NCBI GenBank assembly: GCA_052390495.1
Contig: JBQTGW010000350.1
Coordinates: forward strand, 10,007-74,006
Source: GCA-003244245 sp052390495
Lineage (GTDB): Bacteria > Actinomycetota > Actinomycetes > Mycobacteriales > Pseudonocardiaceae
Direction: 5' to 3'
Length of the DNA stretch: 64,000 bases
Shown piece by piece: positions 43,861 through 52,553 of the stretch. The notes beneath the pieces are model-generated. The model was not told the origin of the DNA, made no database searches, and was given only the letters and a program-made list of their open reading frames with translations. The position numbers were made by a program, and so were the translations under genes. How positions within the stretch are numbered: the first letter of the stretch is position 1; every line of letters starts with the position of its first letter.

Positions 43861-46024
43861 AAGCTACACCACCTCGCTGCATCATGTGCTGGCCGAGCTG
43901 GCTCGGCTTGATCTGTTGCTGCGCAGCCAAGTCTGGCGACTACGTCAATCCACCGGCGCGTCCGATGAGGGGTGGTCGGCCTTCTACATCCCCGATGCTG
44001 AGATAGATGCGTTACTGGACAAGCCGGTCGGCGTTCCCGCGTGGGCCACTGTCTCGCCCGTCGTCGATATCCCGGAGAACGCTGTCGAGCAGTGGGAGCA
44101 GCTGGGCGCCGAGATCGCCGAACGAGTAGCCGGCAGCGTGCGTCAAGGTGTGTACCTGAGACTGCTGGCATTGGCCGAGTTGTTCGACCTCGCTCCGTTC
44201 GATGTGGACGTGGTCGTGATGTGTCTGGCCCCTGAAATCGATCGGCGTTACGAACGCCTCTATGGCTACCTGCACGACGACATCACGCGGCGGGCGGCGA
44301 CGGTTGATTTGATTCTCAACCTGCACTGCGCCGACCTTGCGGCCAAGGTGGCCGCGCGCACCCGATTCACCTCGCAGGCGCCGCTTGTTCGGCACCACCT
44401 CGTGACGCTCGCGGAGGACTCCGCCCCGTGCTCCCTGCTCGGTAAGAGTGTTCGGCTGGACCCACGGATCGTCCGGTTCCTGCTCGAGGACGACCACCTG
44501 GACGACCGGCTGCGGGGGTTCGCGCGGGTCGTCGTGCCCGAGGGATCCCTCGACGATCTGGTTTTCCCGGCGCAGTTCAGCGCGCGTCTGGCCGAGCTCG
44601 CCGAGCACGCCCGCGATGACCTCGTGCTGTATTGCCAAGGCCCTTACGGCGTCGGCAAGCAGACCGCGGCGTCGGCATGTTGCCAGAGCTGGGGTGCTGT
44701 GCTGCTGGTCGTGAGCGCAGAGCTGCTGGCCGCCCGCCCGGCGGAGGAGTTCGTGACGCTGATGAGCCTCGTCGACCGCGAGGCCCGGCTGCAGGGCGCG
44801 GTCATGTATTGGGAGCAAGTCGATGCCCTGCTGGGCGAACAGCAGCACGTGGAGCTGCTGCTTTTGACGCTGGCGGGCTATCCCGGACCGGCGTTCGTGG
44901 CCGGGGACATGGTATGGGAACCGGCGGACGCGCCGGATGCCATGACCTTCATCCGGCTGGAGTTCCCGACGCCGGGTTACTCCGAGCGCCTCCGGTTGTG
45001 GAGCGCTGCACTCCACGGACTGGTAGGTACCGAACTGGACCTGGCCACTCTGTCCGGCAAGTTCCGGTTGAGCGGCGGCCAGATCCGCGACGCCGCCGCG
45101 ACCGCGCGCCATCTGGCTGTGGCCCGCGCCCCCGATGCGCCCATAGTGACCCAGGACGATCTGGCTGCCGCGTGCCGCCTGCAATCCAATCGCAAGCTGG
45201 CTGCGCTGGCACAGCACATCACTCCGCATTACACCTGGGATGACATCGTGCTGCCCGCCGACCGGATGGAGCAGCTGCGCGAGATCTCCAACCAGGTCCG
45301 CTACCGCGCCCTGGTCTACGAAAACTGGGGTTTCGAGCGCAAGGTGGCAGGCGGGCGAGGGCTCTGCGTGTTGTTCGCAGGCCCGCCCGGCACTGGCAAG
45401 ACCATGGCCGCCGACGTCCTGGCGCACGACCTCGGCCTGGACCTCTACAAGATTGACCTGTCCACCGTGGTGAGCAAGTTCATCGGCGAGACCGAGAAGA
45501 ACCTCGCCCGTATCTTCGCCGAGGCGGCGACCAGCAACGCGATTCTTTTTTTCGACGAGGCCGACGCGTTGTTCGGCAAGCGCACCCAGGTCCGCGACGC
45601 GCACGACCGCTACGCGAACCTGGAGACCAGCTACCTGCTGCAGAAGATGGAAGAGCACGAGGGGGTGGTCATCCTGGCCACGAACCTGCGCAAGAACATG
45701 GACGAGGCATTCGTCCGCCGATTGCATGTCACCATCGATTTCCCGGTTCCCGATGTCGACGAACGCCGCCGCATCTGGACCCGGATCTGGCCCACCGAGG
45801 CGCCGCGAGCGGCGAGCCTGGACCTGGAACTGCTCGCTCGCCAGATCGACGTGCCCGGTGGCAGCATTCGCAATATCGCGCTCGCGGGTGCCTTTCTGGC
45901 CGCCGCCGACGGTGGGGTGGTCACTATGGCCCACCTGGTTCGGGCGACGCAACGCGAATACCAAAAGATGGGCAAGGTTCTGACGACCGAAGAGTTCGGT
46001 GACCGCGCCGGTCTGAGTCCTTGA
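43847..46024 (+). CDS. eCIS AAA+ ATPase (Afp15/Cis15-like)
   Basis: A 725-residue ATPase required for assembly in extracellular contractile injection systems. The C-terminal module has Walker A FAGPPGTGKTMAAD (about 511-524), Walker B ILFFDEADALFG (about 565) and the arginine-finger region FVRRLHVTIDFPVPDVDERR. A first, degenerate module (GPYGVGKQT near 265, with Gln after the P-loop Lys) occupies the middle. ATG 43847 has GGGG upstream and lies within the regulator's 3' end. Next to the DUF4157 and DUF4255 genes it defines the locus as an eCIS. Confidence 0.92.
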   Translation: MADSESYTTSLHHVLAELARLDLLLRSQVWRLRQSTGASDEGWSAFYIPDAEIDALLDKPVGVPAWATVSPVVDIPENAVEQWEQLGAEIAERVAGSVRQGVYLRLLALAELFDLAPFDVDVVVMCLAPEIDRRYERLYGYLHDDITRRAATVDLILNLHCADLAAKVAARTRFTSQAPLVRHHLVTLAEDSAPCSLLGKSVRLDPRIVRFLLEDDHLDDRLRGFARVVVPEGSLDDLVFPAQFSARLAELAEHARDDLVLYCQGPYGVGKQTAASACCQSWGAVLLVVSAELLAARPAEEFVTLMSLVDREARLQGAVMYWEQVDALLGEQQHVELLLLTLAGYPGPAFVAGDMVWEPADAPDAMTFIRLEFPTPGYSERLRLWSAALHGLVGTELDLATLSGKFRLSGGQIRDAAATARHLAVARAPDAPIVTQDDLAAACRLQSNRKLAALAQHITPHYTWDDIVLPADRMEQLREISNQVRYRALVYENWGFERKVAGGRGLCVLFAGPPGTGKTMAADVLAHDLGLDLYKIDLSTVVSKFIGETEKNLARIFAEAATSNAILFFDEADALFGKRTQVRDAHDRYANLETSYLLQKMEEHEGVVILATNLRKNMDEAFVRRLHVTIDFPVPDVDERRRIWTRIWPTEAPRAASLDLELLARQIDVPGGSIRNIALAGAFLAAADGGVVTMAHLVRATQREYQKMGKVLTTEEFGDRAGLSP

Positions 46025-46088
46025 TAAGGTGCCGCACCGCGGGGGACAGGTCGACAGACGCTGCCGCAGACAGGGTATCGACACGTAC

Positions 46089-46101
46089 CCGATATATCTG
46101 T
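46089..46101 (+). promoter_or_regulatory. CCGATATAYCTGT element before the effector gene
   Basis: CCGATATATCTGT ends one base before GTG 46103. A near-identical copy (CCGATATACCTGT) lies at 48590 before the DUF4255 gene, and ATATACCTG recurs at 51704 before the tube gene. TATATC is a possible -10 for a nearly leaderless transcript, which would explain the absence of a Shine-Dalgarno. Confidence 0.45.
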
Positions 46102-46102
46102 C

Positions 46103-48487
46103 GTGGTGCGGCTCGACCTCACCACGGAGCCGAAGGCCCGACCCGTCGCCGCGGGGCGGGCATCGGTCACCCACACCGCGACACCGGAGCAGGCGGGCAC
46201 TGCCCACACTGTGCCTGTCCACACCGTGCCTGTCCACACCGTGCCTGCCCAGCTCGCTGCACCCCCCGGCGGCCACCTGGCACGCGTCGGTAACGCGCTG
46301 CTCCAGCTGCAGCGCCTGCACGGGAACCAGTACGTTCAGCAGATCGTCGGTCACACCCGGCAGGCGGCGCACCCTAGCGCCGCGCCGGTGATTCAGACCA
46401 AGCTGTTGCTCGGCCCGGCCGATAACTGTCACGAGCGCGAGGCCGACCGCGTGGCGCGGGATGTGGTGCGGTGGACGGCTCAGCGGCGAACGACGGGCGA
46501 AAATGAAAATAACGCCCTACGCCCCCCGTCACTCCAGTACCGCGTCCACCGTTCGGCGAGCAGCGCGAACGAGCCAATGAGCGCAGCGGCCCAGCGGGCC
46601 ATCGGACACGAGCGTGGGCGGGGTCGAGCCCTCGCGAACCGCGTGCGGGAGCCGATGGAACAGGCATTCGGAGCTGACTTCAGCGGTGTCAGAATTCACA
46701 CCGACATCCAATCGGACCGACTTAGCCGATCGCTGCGGGCTAGTGCGTTCACTACCGGATGGGATATCTTCTTTCGACAGGGAAACCAAGCTCTGGACAG
46801 TCACTCGGGGCAAGAGTTACTTGCCCATGAGTTGGCGCATGTAGTGCAGCAGAATGGTGGTGCGTTGCCGCGCCGCTGCGCTACGTCCATGATGGCCACC
46901 GCCCCAAGTCATGGAGCACCAAATTATGAATGCGCTGTCGTGCAACGTCAATACGATTATAGATATCTATCCCAGCAACTCTCGCGGCAACGTCGTCGGG
47001 CAATGGGGTTAACGGAGGAAGATGAAGAACGAGAAGCCCTCGTAAATCGGGCTGGCGCCCGCGCGACGGCTGAGGCCAGGGAAGTGGCGCAAACCGCGGA
47101 GGTGCGGCAGCGGCGTGCGCAGGCCAAGGCCCCGCTGTCCAGGTATATCGCGGGGAGGAGATTGCTGGAGACCGGCGGTGCCCGTGCGACGGCTGAAGCT
47201 CAGGGGGTTGTCCAGACTCCGGAGGCCACCCGGCTGGCCAAGGTCGCGTTCCTGGCCGGTCATGCCGGGAGTGGGTTGCTGGAGACCGGCGGTGCCCGCG
47301 CGACGGCCGAAGCTAGAGAACTGACGAAGGAACCCTCAGAAGGATCGAAGCGGCGGCCTCGGCTCACCAGCCTGGTGAAGCGGCGCGGACTTCGGGGTGA
47401 TATGGACCGTCCCGACGTCGAGCTGACCAAAGGCCGTAAGAAGCGGCGGGCGGCGGACGAGAGGGATGTACAGCAAAAGGATAAGGCTGAGCAGGACCGC
47501 GCGACGTTCCTGGAACAGCGGCAGGCCGACTACTACCTTGGTGAATGCATATCTTTGCACCAGGAGATCGAGGCCGCCCATCCCAAGTTGCGGGACAGCC
47601 TTGATTCCAAGACCAAGAGCGGGGCATCCGACGCGGCGACACAGGCGAAAGCGATCGGGGCCACTCCGGCCAGGATCGACGAGCTCCAAGCACTGGCCGA
47701 GGGCGTCGCAGTACTGCGTCCGGACTGGAGGATGCATGTGGGCGCTGTTCTCAACAAGGCTGAATCCAAGATCACCGGCCCGTACAACCTGAAGACCGAC
47801 CTCAACATCCTCGCTGCCTACAACATGCCCGACCTCAGAAAAGCCAAGACAGACGTTGAACACATCATCGCCACCAAGAACTGGCTGGATCCGGGTGACG
47901 CGGTCGAGCGACTCAATGCCGAATATAACGAAGTTCGCCCGTTGCACCTCTGGGTCGAGCGTTTGACGAAGCGTATCGCTTACCTCAAGAAGAAGGTTTC
48001 AGTAGCCTTGAAATCGGAGATCGATCAGGCGGAAACCACGCTGGGTACCGCGACCACCAAGACGCGGGCGCAGCTGGAAAAGCTACTCAAAGGCCTCGAT
48101 TCAACGCTACTCTCGCACCAGCAGGTGGTCGCGGCGGACAAGTTCCAAGCCAAAGTGGGCGATGATGATGCTGTCAATTCCGCACTGGAAAAGCTACTCG
48201 ATCATGACGTTATACGGCGAGGGATTTTCAACAAGAAATATAGTTCGTCATGGGACACGCATGGCGGATATTCTGTTGAGTACACTGTTGTTGGCCTTCA
48301 GAACATAGTCATCCATGCCCACTGCAACTCCAGCGGCAGCCCCAAGATCGGCACTTCGAACGCGGTCCACTGGAAGTTGAAGAGTGAGAAATTCACCCCG
48401 GGTGCCAGCCACCCGATTTCGGACAAGTTGGCGAAGGCGCTCGTCGATCCGGAGACGCACAAGAGTAAGCCGCTTACCCAAGGTTAG
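46103..48487 (+). CDS. DUF4157 eCIS-associated protein, candidate injected effector
   Basis: A 794-residue protein. The N-terminus has LQRLHGNQYVQQI and KLLLGPADNCHEREADRVAR, both typical of eCIS cargo leaders; DUF4157 (about 157-250) contains FGADFSGVRIHTD and the zincin-like LLAHELAHVVQQ (His242, Glu243, His246). Then come three ARATAEA repeats (317-409), a basic stretch (RKKRRA), coiled segments and an unrecognised C-terminus (NKKYSSSWDTHGGYSVEYTV, IVIHAHCNSSG). No signal peptide. It lies between the ATPase and the DUF4255 gene. In eCIS such proteins are loaded into the tube; the C-terminus would be the toxin, which is inference. Confidence 0.8.
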   Translation: MVRLDLTTEPKARPVAAGRASVTHTATPEQAGTAHTVPVHTVPVHTVPAQLAAPPGGHLARVGNALLQLQRLHGNQYVQQIVGHTRQAAHPSAAPVIQTKLLLGPADNCHEREADRVARDVVRWTAQRRTTGENENNALRPPSLQYRVHRSASSANEPMSAAAQRAIGHERGRGRALANRVREPMEQAFGADFSGVRIHTDIQSDRLSRSLRASAFTTGWDIFFRQGNQALDSHSGQELLAHELAHVVQQNGGALPRRCATSMMATAPSHGAPNYECAVVQRQYDYRYLSQQLSRQRRRAMGLTEEDEEREALVNRAGARATAEAREVAQTAEVRQRRAQAKAPLSRYIAGRRLLETGGARATAEAQGVVQTPEATRLAKVAFLAGHAGSGLLETGGARATAEARELTKEPSEGSKRRPRLTSLVKRRGLRGDMDRPDVELTKGRKKRRAADERDVQQKDKAEQDRATFLEQRQADYYLGECISLHQEIEAAHPKLRDSLDSKTKSGASDAATQAKAIGATPARIDELQALAEGVAVLRPDWRMHVGAVLNKAESKITGPYNLKTDLNILAAYNMPDLRKAKTDVEHIIATKNWLDPGDAVERLNAEYNEVRPLHLWVERLTKRIAYLKKKVSVALKSEIDQAETTLGTATTKTRAQLEKLLKGLDSTLLSHQQVVAADKFQAKVGDDDAVNSALEKLLDHDVIRRGIFNKKYSSSWDTHGGYSVEYTVVGLQNIVIHAHCNSSGSPKIGTSNAVHWKLKSEKFTPGASHPISDKLAKALVDPETHKSKPLTQG
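46211..46252 (+). repeat. 15-base tandem repeat in the effector gene
   Basis: Two complete copies of GTGCCTGTCCACACC and a partial third, encoding the HTVPVHTVPVHTVP run near residues 35-48. Confidence 0.85.
47051..47330 (+). repeat. Three ARATAEA protein repeats in the effector
   Basis: AGARATAEAREVAQT, TGGARATAEAQGVVQT and TGGARATAEARELTKE begin at about residues 317, 357 and 396, spaced 39-40 residues apart. The last two are preceded by LLETGG; the first is more diverged. At DNA level the GAGACCGGCGGTGCCCG core is repeated. Confidence 0.8.
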
Positions 48488-48589
48488 TGTCGTCGCAGGC
48501 GCAGTCGCGCAGGGTATCCACAGCGCAGCGATCTGGCGCAGCAAAGACGCGCTAGCAGACGTGCGAGAAGACACACCGAGAGTGTCTAT

Positions 48590-48602
48590 CCGATATACCT
48601 GT
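48590..48602 (+). promoter_or_regulatory. CCGATATAYCTGT element before the DUF4255 gene
   Basis: CCGATATACCTGT matches the element at 46089 at 12 of 13 positions and lies 32 bases before GTG 48635, a suitable distance for a promoter -10 and a short leader with its own ribosome site. Confidence 0.45.
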
Positions 48603-48634
48603 ACCTGAACTAGTCGGAGTCGAGGGGAGCGGGC

Positions 48635-49225
48635 GTGTTTCATGACCTGGACGCGACCCTCGCGGCGCTGGTGCAGGGTGAGCTGCCCATGCGAAACGTC
48701 GCGATCAGCTTCGCCAGCCCGGATGACCAGTTCCCGCCGTCCAGCGTCACGCTGCCCGCGATCGCGTTTTTCCTCTACGACGTGCGGGAGAACGTCGAGC
48801 TGCGCAGCAACCAGTGGGAGACGCAGCGGCAGCCAGGCGGGATGATCACACGCAGGCCCCCACCGGCTCGGGTCGACTGTTCCTACCTGATCACCGCCTG
48901 GCCAAGTGAGAGCGCGCCCAACCCGGCGCAAGACGAACATTACCTGCTTGGCGAGGTGCTGAAGGTGCTGTTGCGCCACCGCAGCATTCCCGAGCGGTAC
49001 CTGCATGGCGAGCTGGTCGGGCAGGAGCCGTCGATACCGGCCAAGATCATCGCTGAGAATCAGTTGCAGAGCCTCGGCGAGTTCTGGCAGGCCATGGGCG
49101 GACGGCCCAAGGCCACCCTGCATTACGGCATCACCCTCAGCGTCGATGTCTTCGATCCCGCAGATGTCGGACCCGAGGTGACGGAGAAGATCATCAAGGT
49201 CAGCCAGGGCGTCGGTCGCGAATAA
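48635..49225 (+). CDS. DUF4255 (Pvc16/Cis16-like) tube or sheath terminator
   Basis: A 196-residue eCIS core protein thought to cap the distal end of tube and sheath. The conserved pattern NVAISFASPDDQFPP, FFLYDVRENVELRSNQWE and ARVDCSYLITAWP identifies DUF4255. GGGGAG lies seven bases before the GTG. It opens the structural run that continues on the same strand to the end of the window. Confidence 0.9.
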   Translation: MFHDLDATLAALVQGELPMRNVAISFASPDDQFPPSSVTLPAIAFFLYDVRENVELRSNQWETQRQPGGMITRRPPPARVDCSYLITAWPSESAPNPAQDEHYLLGEVLKVLLRHRSIPERYLHGELVGQEPSIPAKIIAENQLQSLGEFWQAMGGRPKATLHYGITLSVDVFDPADVGPEVTEKIIKVSQGVGRE

Positions 49226-49263
49226 GCCGGACGATCCCGTTGTGACGAGGAGGAACACCAGCG

Positions 49264-50451
49264 ATGCCGCAATACCTCGCGCCAGGTGTGTACGTCGAAG
49301 AGGTGCCCTCGGCGATCAAACCGATCGCCGGCGTCGGAACCAGTACCGCGGGCTTCATCGGTGAGGTCGCCGACAACGTCACAACGCCGCTCATGCCGGG
49401 CCGCACCGGGGAGAAAACCGATGGCAGCCGTGAGCCCGCGGACTTCTACCCCGTGGCCGCCGCTGACGAGCCCCAGTTGATCGACAGCTGGGAGCAGTTC
49501 AAGAAGCACTTCGGCGACATCCAGGAGGGTAATCACACGCTCGCCCATGCGGTGTACGGCTTCTTCAACAACGGAGGTGGTCTCTGCTGGGTCACCCGGG
49601 TCCTGCCAGACGCCGATGACGATCAGTTCAAGGCCGCTCTGGAGACCTTCACCACGATCGACGAGATAGCCTTGGTGGCCATCCCCGGTGTGGTCAGCAT
49701 CGAGGTGCAGGAGGCCGTTCTCAGTCACTGCGAGAACACCCAGGACCGTTTCGCGATCCTGGACGGCCAACAGACGACCACCTTGGACAAGGATTCGATC
49801 CAGGGCGGCCTTCGCGGCAGCCCCGACGGTTACGGGGCGCTCTACTACCCGTGGATCGACGTCGGCGAGAAGGACACCGCAGGTGATCCGGTGTACCTGC
49901 CGCCGAGCGGTCACATTGCTGGGGTCTTTGCCCGAGTCGACACCGAGCGCGGCGTGCACAAGGCGCCGGCCAATGAGGTGATCCGCGGCGCGCTCGGCGT
50001 GCAGACACTGGTCAGCAGGCAGAGCCAGGGTCCCCTCAACCAGGACGGCATCAACGTCATCCGCAGGTTCGACGGCAATATCACGATCTGGGGGGCGCGC
50101 ACGCTCGCCACCGATCCGGAGTGGCGCTATATCAACATCCGGCGACTGTTCAACTTCCTGCGTGAGTCGATCGATGAGGGCACCCAGTGGGTGGTCTTCG
50201 AGCCGAACGCGCCGGAGCTGTGGTCGAAGATCCGGCGCAACATCACTGCTTTTCTCACCACAGTGTGGGCCTCCGGTGCGCTGCTCGGCGCCACTCCGGA
50301 GCAGGCGTTTTACGTGCGCTGCGACGAGACCACCAACCCCGAGGAGGTCCGGGACCTCGGGCAGGTGGTCACCGAGATCGGCGTCGCGGTGGTGAAACCC
50401 GCCGAGTTCGTCATCTTCCGGATCAGCCAGTGGTCCGGCGCGTCGAGGTGA
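49264..50451 (+). CDS. Contractile sheath protein 1 (Afp2/Cis2-like)
   Basis: A 395-residue phage-tail-sheath family protein. APGVYVEEVPSAIKPIAGVG at the start (strand-exchange handle), SYGALYYPWI-like central motif, GVHKAPANEVIRGALGVQ and WVVFEPNAPELWSKIRRNIT at the C-terminus are the family signature. AGGAGG is ten bases upstream. It is the first of two sheath genes. Its 3' end runs into a 17-base tandem repeat. Confidence 0.93.
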   Translation: MPQYLAPGVYVEEVPSAIKPIAGVGTSTAGFIGEVADNVTTPLMPGRTGEKTDGSREPADFYPVAAADEPQLIDSWEQFKKHFGDIQEGNHTLAHAVYGFFNNGGGLCWVTRVLPDADDDQFKAALETFTTIDEIALVAIPGVVSIEVQEAVLSHCENTQDRFAILDGQQTTTLDKDSIQGGLRGSPDGYGALYYPWIDVGEKDTAGDPVYLPPSGHIAGVFARVDTERGVHKAPANEVIRGALGVQTLVSRQSQGPLNQDGINVIRRFDGNITIWGARTLATDPEWRYINIRRLFNFLRESIDEGTQWVVFEPNAPELWSKIRRNITAFLTTVWASGALLGATPEQAFYVRCDETTNPEEVRDLGQVVTEIGVAVVKPAEFVIFRISQWSGASR

Positions 50452-50514
50452 TACCACCCGCGCAGTGATATCGACCGCGCAGTGATACCGGCCGGACAGT
50501 GATATCGACCAGGA
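50446..50514 (+). repeat. Four 17-base tandem repeats between the sheath genes
   Basis: Units of AGTGATATCGACCGCGC and its variant AGTGATACCGGCCGGAC, spaced 17-18 bases, fill the gap from the stop of sheath 1 to the ribosome site of sheath 2. Each copy holds a GTGATA. Confidence 0.8.
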
Positions 50515-50521
50515 CGGAACC

Positions 50522-51703
50522 GTGACCGATTACCCCATGCCGGGGGCGTATTTCCAGGATGTGTTCCCGGTACCGGCGCCGAGCTTTCTCACCGGCGTGC
50601 CCGCCTTCCTCGGCCGGGCCGTCGAGGGGCTGTACACGCCGCAGCGGTTGACGCTGTGGCCGCAGTTCGAGCCGATTTTCGGTGGACCCTCCAGCGGCTT
50701 CCTGCCCCAGGCGGTTCGGGGCTTCTTCGAGAACGACGGACTGCTTTGTTACGTCGTGCGGCTGGAAGAGGCCGGTTCCGCCGTCGAAGGGCTGACGCGT
50801 GGGCTGGCGGCCTTGGACGACCTCGATGACGTCGATCTGATCTGTGCACCCGACGTCATGACCGATCTCGTGGTCGGGGCGAGCGGACCGGTCGGCTCCC
50901 AGTTCGGGACGGTCACCGGCTTGCAAAAGGTGCTCCTCGACCACTGCCGGGATCGGGGTGACCGGTTCGCCATCCTCGACAGCGTGCCCGCGGTGGACCA
51001 GAAAGTGGTCACAGAGCAGCGCAACGCGTTGGCTGGGGAGTCAGGCAGTTACGGAGCGCTCTACTACCCGTGGCTGGGGGTGCCCGAGGCTGACGGGCAG
51101 CTGCGTCATGTGCCGCCCTGCGGGCACCTGGCAGGCAGCTACTCTCGCAACGACCGGCACATCGGCGTGCACAAGGCGCCCGCCAACGAGGTCGTCGAGG
51201 GCGTGCTCGACTTGCACGTGAACCTCACCGGGCCGCAGGTCGGCGAGCTCTATGGGACGCAGCTCGGTGTGCCCTATCAAGGGGCGGTGAACTGCCTGCG
51301 CGCATTTCCGGGCCGGGGCATCCGGGTGTGGGGAGCGCGCACTCTCAGTGCTGACCCAACCTGGCGCGACGTCACTGCGCGGCGCCTGGTCGGGACCATC
51401 AGCCGGTGGATTGAGCGTTTTATGACGGGCCTGGTGCACGAGCCCAATGACGTTCGGCTCTGGGTCCGGATCATGCGTGAGCTCACCGCCTATCTCGATG
51501 GGCTGTTCCAACGTGGTGCGTTGAAGGGCCGCACCCCGGATGAGGCGTTCTTCGTCAAGTGCGACAACGAGACGAATTCCAGCGACGTCATCGACGCCGG
51601 AATGGTTGTGACACAGATCGGTGTGGCGCCCACCACGCCCGCCGAATTCATCATCGTTCGGGCCATCCACGGCGCGAGCGGAGTGACGGTCAGCGCGGCC
51701 TGA
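50522..51703 (+). CDS. Contractile sheath protein 2 (Afp3/Cis2-like paralogue)
   Basis: A 393-residue paralogue of sheath 1 with GAYFQDVFPVPAPSFLTGVP, SYGALYYPWLGVPEADG, GVHKAPANEVVEGVLDLH and MTGLVHEPNDVRLWVRIMRE. AGGACGGAACC precedes GTG 50522. Compared with sheath 1 the N-terminal handle is altered (no GVYVEE). In Afp/PVC-type systems different sheath paralogues occupy the bulk and the ends of the sheath, so this may be the minor or baseplate-proximal one. Confidence 0.92.
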   Translation: MTDYPMPGAYFQDVFPVPAPSFLTGVPAFLGRAVEGLYTPQRLTLWPQFEPIFGGPSSGFLPQAVRGFFENDGLLCYVVRLEEAGSAVEGLTRGLAALDDLDDVDLICAPDVMTDLVVGASGPVGSQFGTVTGLQKVLLDHCRDRGDRFAILDSVPAVDQKVVTEQRNALAGESGSYGALYYPWLGVPEADGQLRHVPPCGHLAGSYSRNDRHIGVHKAPANEVVEGVLDLHVNLTGPQVGELYGTQLGVPYQGAVNCLRAFPGRGIRVWGARTLSADPTWRDVTARRLVGTISRWIERFMTGLVHEPNDVRLWVRIMRELTAYLDGLFQRGALKGRTPDEAFFVKCDNETNSSDVIDAGMVVTQIGVAPTTPAEFIIVRAIHGASGVTVSAA

Positions 51704-51726
51704 CATATACCTGAGGAGGTTCAGCG

Positions 51727-52164
51727 ATGGCGAGACTCGATCCGTATGCTGGTTATAATTTCGCCGTAGAATTGGATGGCATCACGCGGGCCGGTTTCCG
51801 CGAATGCTCCGGGCTGGAGACCAGCCAGAATGCGGGAGAGTACCGCGAGGGCACTGACAAGAACCTGAGCGTGCGCAAGATTCCGGGTCTCAACACCTAC
51901 GGTGACATCACGCTCAGCCGTGGCTTCACCAACGACAACAAGCTGTGGGAGTGGCGCGCCAAGGTGATGAAAGGCACGGTGGAACGGCACAATATCTCGA
52001 TCACACTGCTGGACGACCAGGGTAGTCCCAAGATTACCTGGAATCTCTTCGAGTGCTGGCCGAAGACCTGGACCGGTCCCAGTTTGAACGCCTCTTCCGA
52101 CGAGGTCGCCATCGAGCAGCTCACCCTCGCGTGCGAGCGGATCGAGGTCGATCAATGGAAGTAG
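51727..52164 (+). CDS. Inner tube protein 1 (Afp1-like)
   Basis: A 145-residue phage T4-like gp19/tail tube protein. YAGYNFAVELDGITRAGFRE, CSGLETSQNAGEYREG and NITVTLLDDQG-type strands with WNLFECWPKTWTGPSLNASS are characteristic. GAGGAGG lies before the ATG, and an ATATACCTG element is just upstream. Its 3' end overlaps the tail-assembly gene by ten bases. It should form the rigid tube that carries the cargo. Confidence 0.93.
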   Translation: MARLDPYAGYNFAVELDGITRAGFRECSGLETSQNAGEYREGTDKNLSVRKIPGLNTYGDITLSRGFTNDNKLWEWRAKVMKGTVERHNISITLLDDQGSPKITWNLFECWPKTWTGPSLNASSDEVAIEQLTLACERIEVDQWK

Positions 52165-52553
52165 CCGGTGCTGGTAGCGACGGTGTCGGAGCTCGCCGGA
52201 CGGAGTTTCCCTTCACCTTGCCCCAGGGGCTCGTCGCGCCGGATGGGACGGTGCACCAGGACGGCACTATGCGCCTGGCTACGGCATTCGATGAGATCGA
52301 GCCGATCAAGGATCCGCGGGTGCGGGCGAACCCGGGTTACCTGGTCATCATCCTGCTCACTCGGGTGATCACGCGCCTCGGCAGCCTGGACTACGTCAAC
52401 ACCAACGTCATCGAGAACCTGTACTCCGCGGACCTGGCTTATCTGCAAGACTTCTACCAGCGCATCAATCTCAACGGGCATGCCCGGCTCCAGGTCGATT
52501 GTCCGCACTGTAGCGGCGCATTCGAAGTGGAGACCGCGGGCCTGGGGGGATGA
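52155..52553 (+). CDS. Phage tail assembly-like protein
   Basis: A 132-residue protein resembling the contractile tail-assembly chaperones. FPFTLPQGLVAPDGTVHQDG, RVRANPGYLVIILLTRVITR and VIENLYSADLAYLQDFYQRI are typical; it ends with a CPHC pair. ATG 52155 has GAGG seven bases upstream; the open frame to 52053 overlaps the tube gene. Its last codons are CTG GGG GGA TGA, over which the next gene begins (ATGA). Chaperones of this kind are often made with a frameshifted extension. Confidence 0.8.
   Translation: MEVAGAGSDGVGARRTEFPFTLPQGLVAPDGTVHQDGTMRLATAFDEIEPIKDPRVRANPGYLVIILLTRVITRLGSLDYVNTNVIENLYSADLAYLQDFYQRINLNGHARLQVDCPHCSGAFEVETAGLGG
52544..52550 (+). promoter_or_regulatory. Possible -1 ribosomal frameshift heptamer
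   Basis: GGGGGGA is read G GGG GGA in the zero frame immediately before the TGA stop. A -1 slip would continue in the frame of the DUF6760 gene, giving a fusion of about 189 residues. The alternative is plain ATGA-coupled restart. Confidence 0.4.

Noticed and set aside
44012..46432. An open minus-strand frame of about 800 codons opposite the AAA+ ATPase
   Set aside because: It is the antisense shadow of a strongly coding high-GC gene. The translated residues are rich in His, Arg and Gly with no family motif, while the plus strand has Walker A and B.
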